Below are positions 11,143 through 21,268 of a stretch of DNA of 64,000 nucleotides, one piece after another; position 1 is the first letter of the stretch, and each line of letters begins with the position of its first letter. Location of the stretch: assembly GCA_031835245.1 (NCBI GenBank), contig JAVKOQ010000008.1:124001-188000 (forward strand). The letters run 5' to 3'. The notes below the pieces were generated by a model, which made no database searches, had not been told where the DNA came from, and saw nothing but the letters and a program-made list of their open reading frames with translations. Source of the stretch: Balamuthia mandrillaris. Taxonomy: Eukaryota; Discosea; Longamoebia; Balamuthiidae. The position numbers and the translations under genes were made by a program.

Positions 11143-14100
11143 ATGGCTGCGGAGGACCTAGCGCTCTTCCGCGTCGGCGCGAGCGCGAGGACGGAGCGGG
11201 TGCCGATGCAAAAGCACGACCACCGTGGGCGGACGTCGTTGTCCTCGTGCCACCACCACAACCACGACCGGAGAATTCCTCGCTCTCCCCTGCATTCTAC
11301 CTCTTCCTCTTCTGCTTCTTCTTCATCGCTCCCTGCCGCTTGTTATCATTACACCTTCTCCTCCTCCTCCTCCCCCTACTCCTCCCTTTGGTTCGCGCTC
11401 TACCTCTTGGCGGTGCTGAGCCTATGGACGTGCGTGCTGCCCAAGGGGCGCTTGGCGGCGGAGGCCCAGCAGCAGGCCCTGCTCTACGCCCCCTTGGACC
11501 TCGACACCTTTGACGCCGACACCCAGTCCTTCCGCGCCTTCACCCGCTGCCCCATCAAAGCGCACCTCCAGCTGCTGGCCCCCACGGAGGTCTTCGAGGA
11601 CGCCCCTCCGCTCTACGTCAACGAAAACGGCCCTGGGCCTGACTTTAACGAGCATCTCTATGTCTTCTACGACGGATGGAGAGGAATAGGTTCGGTTTTT
11701 TTTTTTTGAAGTGTTTTGTTTGTGATGCTGATCGGTTTGGTGTGTGTGTGTTTTTTTTTTCTCGGTTGTGAATGATGATATAGCCTTTGAGGCGTGGGAC
11801 CCTAGCCTGCAAACCAGAGAGATGTCCGTTTCGCTGTGGTTCTTTTACGAGAAGTATGATTACTTTCCCAGAGGCGCCAGGTTTGTCTGAAACTGCTTCT
11901 TCTCTCATTCTTTCGTTCTTCTCTCTCTCTCTCTCTCTCTCTCTCAACAACAACAAAACACAAATAACACGAACAACAACAACAAAAAAAACTCAAGCCT
12001 GCTCATCTCCGAAATGGGCGAGTGCCTGCGGGACTGTCGACGCTGGCAGCTCTCCCTCGATTCCGGTGGCACGTTCACGCTCTCCATCCAAGTGGGTCCC
12101 GGCGACTCCCCCTCCGAGGTCACCACCATCACCTCCGACTTCATCCTGGAGGACTCGGACCAGAACAAGTGGTTCCACCTGGCGCTGGTCTTTGGCCCCG
12201 AGCTCGTCGACCTGTTTGTCGATGGGACCAAGGCCACGGCCAGCGCGGCCGCGTTCTCGCGAGACTCCCAACACACGATGGCCATGCCCCGCTTCATAGG
12301 CTCCTGCGCCGAGCGCACCGACGAAGTCTATCCTGCCAGCACTTGCTCGGGCTACTACCCCGCGGGCTTGGCAACCAGCCAACGAGGGAGCTGGGAGGGC
12401 GGCATCGATGATCTGCGCATCTTCGACTTTGCGTTAACGCAGGCAGAGGTGGCCCTGCTTGCCGGAACGAAGAACAGGCTCACCGACAACAACAACCGTT
12501 TGGCCTTCTTTGGGCCGGGGAACACCCCCCCGGTCATCACCGGGGGTCGCGTGTTGATCGGCTCCTCCACTGCTTTGCCTGACAACAACGGGACAACGAA
12601 CGGAACGAGCCCCGACGAGAACAACAATGGAACGTCAAAGTATCAGCCTCCTCCGTGGAGTTTACACGCAGGAACCGTTCTCGGAGGGTTCTCCTTCCAG
12701 GTTGCAGCCGAGGATTCCCAATTCAACAGCAGCAGCAGCAATGATACCTCATTACTGTACCGTTGGGCGGAGAATACCGGAAGAGGGTGCCTCGTTGGAG
12801 GTATCGTCGACACCGCCAGCAGCACCCTCGCTTTGGACACGGTCAGCGTGAGCGGTAGACAGGACCTGCAGTTCATCCTCGAGGTCTCGGATGGAGAACT
12901 CTGCACCTCCGAAAGTCTTCAGGTTCAGATCTTGCCGGATGCTCCCACTGTGGAGGAGGCCATCATCACAGGAGGAGACGAGCTCTACCAGGATGGGCGA
13001 TATATCAACTTCACGGTGGTAGTTAAGGGATTCCCTAAGCCCATTTTCAAGTGGCAGTGGACCACCGGCAACGGGACGTTCACGCAGATACCTGGACAAC
13101 GCTCCAACACATTCCTGTTGTATCCTCTTGGCAGTCCGAATGACAAGACGGTGGTTGACAACGAAAACAACAAATTGAGTCCAGAGACCGAGGCAAGAAG
13201 AAGAAGAGGAGTGATGAAGGACTACAGAAGCAGAGATAAATGGGATCAAAGACGACGACAGGACGATTCGGAGGAAGATGGATACTATGATGAGGATTCT
13301 TCGTCGGATGATGAACCGTTTGTTGGTCCAGGCGAAATACGAGAGATTAAATGGTGCTTCTTCTTCTCCTTCCCCTCCTTTTTCTACTTCTTCTTCTTCT
13401 TCTTCTTCTTTTTCTTCTATTTTTATGCATTTTTGCATTTTGTTGAACAGTAATGTTTTTTTCATATACTACAGTACTGTTAGCAATGTTGCAGGTAGCG
13501 CTGAGACCAATACATGGACGGTAAAGCGTTATGCTTATCCCAAGAATCCACGAGCACGAGATGAAGAAGATAGCGTGGTTCCTCTTGTGGTTGGTCCGCT
13601 TTTGGGAGGTTTGCTTCTTATCGTAATCGTCGTCTTCATAGTCTTTATCATCGTTTGGAAGACAAAGAGGTTTGTGCTATTTTCTTTTTCTTTTTCTTCT
13701 GCTTCTCTTCTTTTATTAAACTCCGTTTACACCAAAACAAATAACAGAGTTAAGAGAGTGAAAGCAATCGAACCAGACTACGAAGCACTGGCCTACGGCA
13801 CCATGACACAAAAAACCGTGGAGCTCAACAAAGACCAAAAGACAAACTTCTCTCAACTGGAAGAGCTGATTGTCTCTACCGGCTTTGTCTTTGCCTCCAT
13901 TCTCTGCAACACCGCCAAAGCCACCGAGGCGGAGAACGTTGCCAAAGCGCTGACCTACATCTTTGCCGCTCATGACGCCGTTCCTGCCATGTTGCAACAC
14001 TTTGTTGGCAGGGAAGTCAAAGCCACCAACAGGGATACTGCCTTGTTCAGGGCCAACAGCATCAGCTGTAAGATGTTCAACTGCTATTGCCGTATTATTG

Positions 14101-15337
14101 CTTTGCGTTACGTTTGGTCCATCTTTGCGCAGAGAGTTACTGAACTCGATTTTATGGGTTAGTGTTTTCTTCTCCTCTCTCTTTCCCTCCCTCTCTTTCC
14201 CTCCCTCTCTTTCTCTCCCTCTCTCTTTCTCTCCCTCTCTTTCTCTCTTTCTTAGCTTACATTCCTTTTGTTTGCCTCGTCTTTGCATATAGCACGCATT
14301 TCCCACAAGTCCAAAGAAAGAGGAGACAACAGCAAGAGTCACACCAGCTCTCTATTGGGTCCCTTGGAAATGGAGGTGGACCCCTCCAAACTGACCGAAG
14401 CGGAGGATGCCAAAGTGAACACCTTGCAGCTCTGGCTGTTCGCGCAGCAGCTCTTCAACGCTCTCATCCAAAGCCCCAACCAACTCCCCGCAGAACTTCG
14501 TGAAGTGCTGCGAGGAGTGCACTCGGAGGTGTTGGACAAGTTCAACGAGGACGCGGCGCATAAGGCCATTGGCATCTTCTTGTTCCATCACTTTTTGTGT
14601 CCTTCTTTGATGGCGCCGCATGTTTATGGACTGCTTCAAGGTTTGTTTTTTTTCTTTTCAACTGACCTCATACCATCTTTTTAACATATTTTAAACACAA
14701 AACATATAAACAGGCCCTCCTCACTCCATCGCGCAGCGACAACTCATCCTGATAGCCAAAGTTATGCAGAACTTGGCCAACGACACGATGCCCGGCCGCA
14801 AGGAAAGCTACTTGGAGAGGCTCAACACGTTCATCACGTCCAACCAGGAATCTTTGGAAGAATTCTATGCTGTTCTCATCGTATGTTATTGTTCTTTCTT
14901 TTTACTTTTTCTTTTTATAACTTATACGTATTATTTTTCGTTGTTTGTGGCTTTAGCGAGATGAGCATGGACGAAGGGCCAAGCATACACCTCGCAAGAA
15001 CAAGAACAACTCCCCTCATTCCTCCTCTTCTTCTTCTTCTGAAGAAAGCGGTAAAGAAGAAGCTGAGGAGACATCCTCCAAAGAAGGAAGATCACGATCA
15101 ACAACAACATCGAAAAGCGGCCTCCTAGCATCAGCCTCTTCTTTGTCTTCGTCCTCCTCTTCCTCTTCCTCCACTATTCCTCAAGAGGTCACCATCAACG
15201 CTCTGCTTCAGATTCACCGATACATCATCAACAACTACGATAAGCTGTTGGCGGCCGCCGAGAAGGTGGACGAGGAGATGGCGAATCGTTTGGAGGAGGT
15301 ATTGGAGGCCATTGGAGATGTGGACTATGAAGAATAA
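11143..15337 (+). CDS. Receptor-like single-pass membrane protein: LamG-like and Ig-like ectodomain, TM, cytosolic RasGAP
   Basis: Multi-exon gene. After about 80 basic/Ser-rich residues comes a hydrophobic segment (LWFALYLLAVLSLW), likely signal or anchor. The next exons encode a LamG/concanavalin-like domain (12010-12480; NKWFHLALVFG, DLFVDG, GGIDDLRIFDFAL). A stretch with about seven N-glycosylation sequons and an Ig-like domain (GFPKPIFKWQW, later IKCTVSNVAGSAET across an intron) follow. A charged ~60-residue insert interrupts the Ig-like domain. The TM helix is at 13580-13660 (PLLGGLLLIVIVVFIVFIIV). The cytosolic part is a RasGAP domain (about 13780-14870) with the arginine-finger motif ALFRANSISCKM; the second motif reads FLFHHFLCPSLMAP, with His where FLR has Arg. 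RasGAPs switch off Ras by GTP hydrolysis. Linking a LamG/Ig ectodomain to a GAP implies signal-controlled Ras shutdown at the cell surface. Domain calls are strong; ligand and activity are inferred. Confidence 0.85.
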
Positions 15338-15943
15338 GTTTCTTCTTTCTCCACCTCTTCTTCCTCTTTCTCTCAACATTGTTTGTAAACAATTATCTTT
15401 TTTTTTTCTGTGTTCTTTTTTTTTTTTTGGCATAACATACCCAACCCATTTTTGTTTTTCTCATTTGCATTACAAAAACATTACATTATATTTTCCTGTT
15501 GTTGTTGCAATAAATAAATAAAATAAAATAAAATAAAATAAATAAAATAAGACTCTGTATTATCAAGTTTTTCCTAATTTTTGGTTATAAAACAAGTGGA
15601 CGGAAAAAAGCGTTTTGAAAAACTTGAACAACTAAGGAATAAAATAAGATATTATATTACCCAGCACTTTCAAGTTTTTCCAAAATACTTTTTTTCCCAC
15701 TTGTTCTATGTGAGAAAATATGGATAAACCCAGAAATTCGGAAAAACTTGATTGTGCATGGTAATATTAGAAAAAAAAAAATAAAAAAAATAAAATGAAT
15801 AAAAATACTAAAGTGAAAATATCGATAATAATTTTATCGATAATTTTAAAAAATGTTGGTGGGTATTTCGTGTCGACGCGATGCTTCGTCGACAAAAAAT
15901 AAATGAAAGAAGTTAAAAAAAAAGAGATTTGATTTGATGAGAA
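15338..15943. promoter_or_regulatory. 606-bp gap: RasGAP 3' end, fold-back repeat, CDF promoter
   Basis: The first part is T-rich 3' sequence with a run of AAATA/AAAATA units (15508-15550). A ~190-bp fold-back follows (listed separately). The proximal CDF promoter has paired ATCGATAAT sites (15821-15826 and 15836-15841) and two GTCGAC sites, CGTGTCGACGCG (15872-15877 core) and CGTCGACA (15888-15893 core), about 55-70 bp before the ATG at 15944. Confidence 0.5.
15561..15753. repeat. ~190-bp imperfect inverted repeat (fold-back, MITE-like)
   Basis: The left arm begins ATCAAGTTTTTCCTAATTTT and the right arm ends GAAATTCGGAAAAACTTGAT; these pair over about 24 bp with a few mismatches. Inner parts also pair: ACAAGTGGACGGAAAAAAGC on the left with TTTTTTTCCCACTTGTTC on the right, and TTTTGAAAAACTTGAA with TTTCAAGTTTTTCCAAAA. 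Most of the element could fold into one hairpin with a short AT-rich loop near 15640. No coding capacity. It looks like a miniature fold-back element or a structured 3' end; I see no clear target-site duplication. Confidence 0.7.
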
Positions 15944-16741
15944 ATGCTTCGCGTGGGCGCCCTGCGAGGCGTCTCTGCTTCTACCACCTCCACCCCGACC
16001 GCAGCACAGCCAGGCGGCACGCTCGCCCGCTTCGTCGGTAGTTCTCGGCTCTTCAGAACGTCAAACCCCACCACAACCACCGCCGCCACAGCAGCCGCAA
16101 CAGCAAACCTGTACAATCATCGAGGCGGCACCGCCCCTGCGCTACATCCTCGCGCTTCTCCTTCGTTTCTTCCTCGTTCTCGTTCTTCTTCTTTGCTTTC
16201 TTCTTCTTCTTCTTCTTCTGTAGTTATTCTCTTTCACCAACAACATCGTCCTCATGGTCACCACCACCACCACTCTCACGACGACCACAACCACAACCCT
16301 TCCTCTACCATCACTCGTTCTCACTCGCACTCGCACTCGCACTCGCACGGTCCCTCGATCTTTGGCTGGGTGAAGGGGAAGCTCACCGGCAAGGACCCTT
16401 TGGAGGAGGAAATAGTGCATGACTTCGAGGACGACTTTTATGAGAGCGGCGGCGACATGGCCGTGGAGGGAGAGGAGGAGGAAACGGAGGAGAGCCTGAG
16501 ACAGAAGCTGAGAGAGCAGCACGAGGCGGCGGTGCGGAACGAGAAGAAGGCGCTGCAGATCACTTGGGCTGGCTTTGCGTTTAACATCGTTCTTGCTGCT
16601 GGCAAAGGCGTTGCTGGATTTGTACTCTCTCGTCTTGCTCTTTCTCTCTCTGTTATTTCGTTCTCTTTTTTATCTCTTCCCTCGTTCTCTCGCTTCTCTC
16701 TTCACTCTTTCTTTCCTCCTCAGTTCCTGGTTCTCGCGTTT

Positions 16742-16787
<46 letters not shown>

Positions 16788-17767
16788 CTCTCTCCTTACT
16801 GTATGTACTGGCTAATATGTGGTGTAACACCTTTATTACTGCTATAAGGTGGGTCACTCGCAAGCTCTTTTGGCGGATGCCTTTCATTCTCTCTCCGACT
16901 CTGTGTCTGATGCCGTCACTCTATGGGCTGTACATACCATCAAGAAACCAGAAAACTACAAATACCCTTATGGATACGGCAAGTTCGAGACCTTAGGTTC
17001 TTTCGCCTTACCGTTTTCTTATTCTTCGTCTTTCCGACTTCTTTTCTGACATTTCAACCTAACAAACAACAAAAAGGAACGTTTTTGGTATCAGCGACAT
17101 TAGTAGGGACAGGAATAGTGTTAACCCAACAGTGTATTGATACAGTGTTGCTGACCATCGATACGTCCCACTTTCATCTTCCTTCCTTGGAAGACCTATT
17201 CTCCAACAGCAATGTTGACAGCACTTCCGCTTCTGCTTCTGCTTCCGCTGTTGGTAGTGATGCTGCGGCGGTTGCGAGCGAAGCAGCACACCCACACGCT
17301 CATTCTCACTCGCATCATCACGGCCACTCTCACATACATTGGGACCCTTCTCAAGGGCCTACCAACGTTGCTCTCTATGGAGGTATTATTATATTTCTCT
17401 TCGATGCTCTTTCCTTTCGTCTCTCTTCTCTGCTCTCTTATCCTTCTTCCTCCTTCTTTCCTCTCTCTCTTTTTCCGCTTCTCATTCCGAATTTATTTTT
17501 TGTACGCAGCCTTGGGCTCCATTTTGTTCAAAGAGTTGTTGTTTCAAGCCAACTTACGGATAGGGCAGCAAGCCCATAGCAACCTCCTCATCGCCAACGC
17601 ATGGCATCATCGGGCTGATGCCATTTCCTCCATTATCGCCCTTATAGGCATTGTTGGTGCTCAACTTGGTTTCACCGCTTTGGTAACATTGTCGTTTCTT
17701 CTTTCTCTCTTCTCCCTCTCTTCTCGCTCTCTCTCCTCTCTCTCTCTCTCTCTCCTCTCTCTTTTCG

Positions 17768-17829
<62 letters not shown>

Positions 17830-18535
17830 CTCTCTCTTTTCATCGTTCTCTCCTATCTCTTTATTTTCAAACCTAACAAACAAACAAACAAACAAAAAGG
17901 ATGGCTTAGCAGGAGGAGTGGTGGGAGTGATGATCATCAAGATGGGAGCGGACATGGCCTTGGGCAGCATCTACGAACTGGTGGACTCCTCCGTGGGCAC
18001 CCACGACGTCCGCCAAGACATCGTGCACACCCTTCGCAAGTCTCTTCGTCAGCTGAACCACAGACATCGTCAGCTATCTTCTGCCGCTGCTTCTGCAACG
18101 CCGCAAAAAGAAGAAAGAAGAGAGGAACACAACGCAAACACAGAAACGAACAAGAAGAGAAATCCCAACAAAGAACTCAACCGAAGGCACAAAGTGTTGC
18201 TCAACTACAAGAACCAGGACCTGAGGGTGAGGAAGCTGGGCACCTACTTCATCGCCGACTTGCGGCTGGAGGTCAACTCGCGGCTGGGCGTGGCGGAGGC
18301 GGACCGTCTGCTGAAAAAAGTGCAGAGCGATCTGTTGATGGCGGTGCCCCGCTTGAAGGAGGTCATAGTCAGCTTCGATGTGTTTGACGAGCAAACGGGA
18401 TTGATCCTTAACAGCGAGACCGTCGATCTGGAGCGGCTCAAGAAGCAACCGCCGAGAGAGGGCCTTTCGCAGTTGCAGCAACAACAATCGGAAGGAGAGA
18501 AGATGAAGAAGGAAGAGGAGGCTTCTTCTTCATGA
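15944..18535 (+). CDS. Cation diffusion facilitator, MMT1/MMT2-like metal transporter, spliced
   Basis: Six or so exons from ATG 15944 to the stop at 18533-18535. The N-terminus is Arg/Ser/Thr/Ala-rich and fits a mitochondrial presequence, followed by His-rich stretches (HGHHHHHSHDDHNHN, SHSHSHSHSHG). CDF membrane segments follow with two HxxxD metal sites: ADAFHSLSDSVSDAVTL (about 16870-16920) and ANAWHHRADAIS (about 17595-17630). YKYPYGYGKFETLG is the typical TM2-TM3 loop. A second His-rich loop (HPHAHSHSHHHGHSH) precedes TM4. The C-terminal cytosolic/matrix domain carries a charged insert (18060-18180). CDF proteins exchange Zn, Fe or Mn for protons; the ADAFHSLSD form resembles mitochondrial MMT and plant MTP relatives. 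Mitochondrial iron export is therefore plausible, not shown. Intron 17690-17900 holds a long CT repeat. Confidence 0.85.
17771..17824 (+). repeat. (CT)n microsatellite in CDF intron
   Basis: More than 25 CT units in the last intron of the transporter, in a larger CT-rich zone (17700-17860) that lies entirely between exons. Confidence 0.95.
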
Positions 18536-18721
18536 GCAGAAGAGAAGAGAAAGAAAGAGAGATCTTTTGTACAAAAAAAAGAAGGCTGTTTAACAAAAAA
18601 TATATCTTGTTGTCTGTTGATTTTGTTTGGTGATGAGGAGAAGAAGAGAATAGGGCGAAGGAAAAAAAAAAACAAAGAGGAGGGGGAAAAACATTGTAGC
18701 GGTTGAAACTTTCTTTCTGTT

Positions 18722-18842
18722 TTATCCGCGGATGAACTTGCCCCAAAGGTGCAACAAAACCACACAGCCAATGTATGCAAAACTGAAGATGATGACTGCC
18801 ATCGGCTGCCTAAAATGCGCACAAAAGAGATCAGATTACGTT

Positions 18843-18878
<36 letters not shown>

Positions 18879-19168
18879 AGACGTACACTTTCAGACCTTC
18901 AGCATCTTCTGTGTAGAAACGGAGGATGCCAGCGCTGGAACCACTGCTACGAACCGCTCTGGGAGCGGCGCCTGCTCCTCCAGCAGGTGCAGCTGCAGAT
19001 TTGCGCCTTTTTTTTTGTTTGTCTGTGTGAGACGAGAAGGAAGAAAGAAAGAAAGAAAAAGAGAGAAAGAGAAGGGAAGGAGCGAAACGACAGAAGACAG
19101 AAGCGAGAGAAGAGAAAATTGACAGGGAGAGAAAACGGAGGAAGGAAGAAACAAAAGGAGAGAGCGAC

Positions 19169-19203
<35 letters not shown>

Positions 19204-19407
19204 AAAGTGGACAAAAGGAGAGAGAGCGAGAAAAGAGAATGAGAGAGAAGGACGCACTTGGTGAGACCACCCGCACTGCGAGTAGGGGCACCACGAGAGC
19301 CAACGCTTGCGCTTCCAATCTGTTGTTTTTTTTGAACGAGTGAGAAAAACGCGTCGATACACACAAGAGAGAGAAGAGAGAGAAAAGAAACGCACAGCAG
19401 AGGACAT
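18722..19407 (-). CDS. SEC61B: Sec61 translocon beta subunit, spliced, tail-anchored
   Basis: Four small exons on the minus strand. Exon 1 is only MSSA (19407-19396). Exon 2 gives IGSASVGSRGAPTRSAGGLT. Exon 3 gives KSAAAPAGGAGAAPRAVRSS followed by GILRFYTEDAEGLKV, and exon 4 gives QPMAVIIFSFAYIGCVVLLH and LWGKFIRG with the stop at 18722-18724. RFYTED.GLKV and the C-terminal membrane helix ending in LWGK are diagnostic of Sec61 beta. It is a tail-anchored ER protein of the Sec61 channel that aids co-translational import. Total length of about 90-100 residues fits the family. The introns are almost pure CT/TTC on the sense strand and far exceed the coding sequence. It is convergent with the CDF gene and shares a divergent promoter with the CruF-like gene. 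Confidence 0.9.
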
Positions 19408-19748
19408 GTTTGTGTGCGTGTGTGTGTTTTTTTTTGTGTGTTGGTTCTTTGTTCGAAAATCAAATCAAAAAAAAAATTGACTATTTTCTTTCTTCCCACC
19501 GACGCGGAGACGACGCGGAGAGAGAAGAGAGAGAGAAAAAAAAGTCAAAGCGCCACCGAAGCACTCGCCTGAGGGGTCGATATCCTTTTTTCGATCACGT
19601 TTACGTCACTTGTCATCCGTTTTTCTGCCGGATGGCAATCCTAATAGTTCCATTTACCAACCTATTATATAAAGAAGAAATTTTTGACATGTCGACATGA
19701 TAATGATGGGCTTAGTTGAATTCAGCTTGATGATGTCCACCGAGAGGT
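19408..19748. promoter_or_regulatory. Divergent promoter of SEC61B and CruF-like gene
   Basis: This 341-bp interval has ATGTCGACATGA (core 19691-19696) about 53 bp before the CruF-like start. Further left are CCTAATAG and ACCTATTATATAAAGAAG (TATA-like, about 19650-19678), and CTGAGGGGTCGATATCC near 19569. The Sec61 side begins with an A-rich leader. Confidence 0.5.
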
Positions 19749-21053
19749 ATGGCGAATGTGTGGACAGTAATGCATATACTGGCTGGCTCGTCCGATTCCT
19801 GGATCCTATCCGTTGGAAAAAGCGGAAGGAAGAAAAAGTGGATGAAAACGACCGAAATGGTGCGGCTACGATGGAACGGCCCGCTGATCATGTACAAGGC
19901 GAAGCACTGCATGAGGCCTCGGAACGTGCTGGCGGCTCTGTGCATCATCCTCCTGGCCCTCATGTACACCTACCTCCTCTACGGCATCATCATCCAATTC
20001 GGCGGCTTTCCTGACCTTTTCAGCAACGCCGGTTCTCTTTTTTTCTTCTCCTTCTCCTTCTTCTTGTTCTTCTTGTTCTTGTTCTTCTTCTTTTCCTTCT
20101 CCTTCTCCTCCGCCTCCTTCTTCTTGTCACTCTCCTTGTCATTTACGCTCATCTCTATTATACTCGATAATAGGTTGGGTGCTGCCTTTATCTCTCGTCC
20201 TGTTTTGCTGCCTGCACTCCCTCTACGTGCTGCACTGGAAGCTGGCCTCCCTCTTCCTGCTCTGGGTGGTGCTCTCCACGTGGGTGCTGGAGGAGATCGG
20301 CGTGGCCTCCGGCGTGCTCCCCTTTGGCAAGTACGAGTACGCCCGCCACGTCAGCCACGTCATGGTCCACCGGGTCCCCATCGACGTGCCCTTGTCCTGG
20401 TACATGATGCTCTGGCCGAGCTTCTGCATCGCGGCCACCATCGTGAACGAGGAGCCGCACCTGCGGGGGCAGCGCAGGCCCTGGCCGAAAGTGGTTTTGA
20501 TCTCGGTGTTTGCGGCCTACATCATGACTTGTTGGGACTTGCTGCTTGACCCTTTAGGTTTTTTATTTTTTGCTTCTTCCTTTCCTCTTCTTCTTCTCGT
20601 TTCTTGTCGTTTCTTGTTGTTCATTCTTCTTTCAAACATATCTGCAAACAACGAACAAAAGGCTCAACTCTATCCGGGCTGTGGATCTGGAAGAACAACG
20701 GTGGCATCTACTTTGGTGTGCCCCTGCTCAACTTCTTCGGCTGGTTCCTCGTCAGCTTCCTCATAATCTTCCTCTACCTGGTGGGCGAACGCTTCTTTGA
20801 CGTGCGTCCGGTGGGCGGTGGACCCTCCTCCGCCTCCAACGGTGGGGTGCCTCTCCTCATCAACGTCCTCCCTTTGATCGCCTTCCTCTGCATGACCCTC
20901 TTTTACGTGCTGATGAGCCAGCCGGTCTCTCTGTGCTTGATAGCGGTGTTCGTGATGGGAGTGCCCATCATCTACGCCGGCTTCCGGTTGGCACACTCGA
21001 AGCTGGCCATCCGGACGCTCAACTCCGACTACGAGCTCGTGTTTGACGAATGA
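19749..21053 (+). CDS. CruF-like (PF04240, carotenoid biosynthesis) multipass membrane protein, spliced
   Basis: Three exons (about 19749-20031, 20174-20558, 20662-21053). The protein has about seven or eight membrane helices. Conserved-looking motifs match the PF04240/CruF family: WVLEEIGVASGVLPFGKYEY, VPIDVPLSWYMMLW, YIMTCWDLLLDPLG and GIYFGVPLLNFFGWFLVSF. In bacteria and archaea CruF hydrates carotenoid ends (for example in bacterioruberin or myxol pathways). In eukaryotes the family is sparse and its role not settled; no other carotenoid gene is in the window. The start is uncertain: MANVW at 19749 keeps the frame, but MKTTEM about 90 bp later would also serve. Exons are GC-rich. Family assignment is fairly confident; carotenoid substrate is inference. 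Confidence 0.75.
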
Positions 21054-21063
21054 ATCTCTCTTC

Positions 21064-21239
21064 ATGTCGACATTATAAACAATATTTCGTGACGACATTA
21101 CTCCAAAAAGTACTAATGTCGACAACACCGAATTCGTGACGACATTAGTAAGATCAGTGAAAACAAACGTCGACACGAAGATTGTCGACATTGATGTTAA
21201 CAAGTTGTGTCGACGATATTAAGCTCGTGACGACATTAG
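21064..21239 (+). promoter_or_regulatory. Cluster of eight TGTCGWCA elements upstream of MED6
   Basis: Within 180 bp there are five GTCGAC cores (about 21066, 21119, 21168, 21184 and 21209) and three copies of CGTGACGACATTA (21088, 21135 and 21226). The two forms alternate and share the consensus CGTGWCGACATTA. The block fills almost the whole gap between the CruF-like stop (21053) and the MED6 start (21269). No secondary ORF or transposon is visible. Best read as a compound promoter; function is inferred. Confidence 0.65.
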
Positions 21240-21268
21240 GTTTCTAACACAAAATAAAAAGAAAGAAA

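Noticed and set aside
12042-12813. GTCGAC copies in RasGAP exons (about 12042, 12187 and 12808), and others in ABCF3, MOCOS, the actin-bundling and GON4L-like genes
   Set aside because: They lie in coding sequence without the CGTG/ACATTA flanks and encode ordinary residues such as Val-Asp; counted as background.
16740-16800. Predicted Ser/Leu-repeat membrane segments across several genes
   Set aside because: They are translations of CT microsatellites inside introns and disappear when exons are joined.
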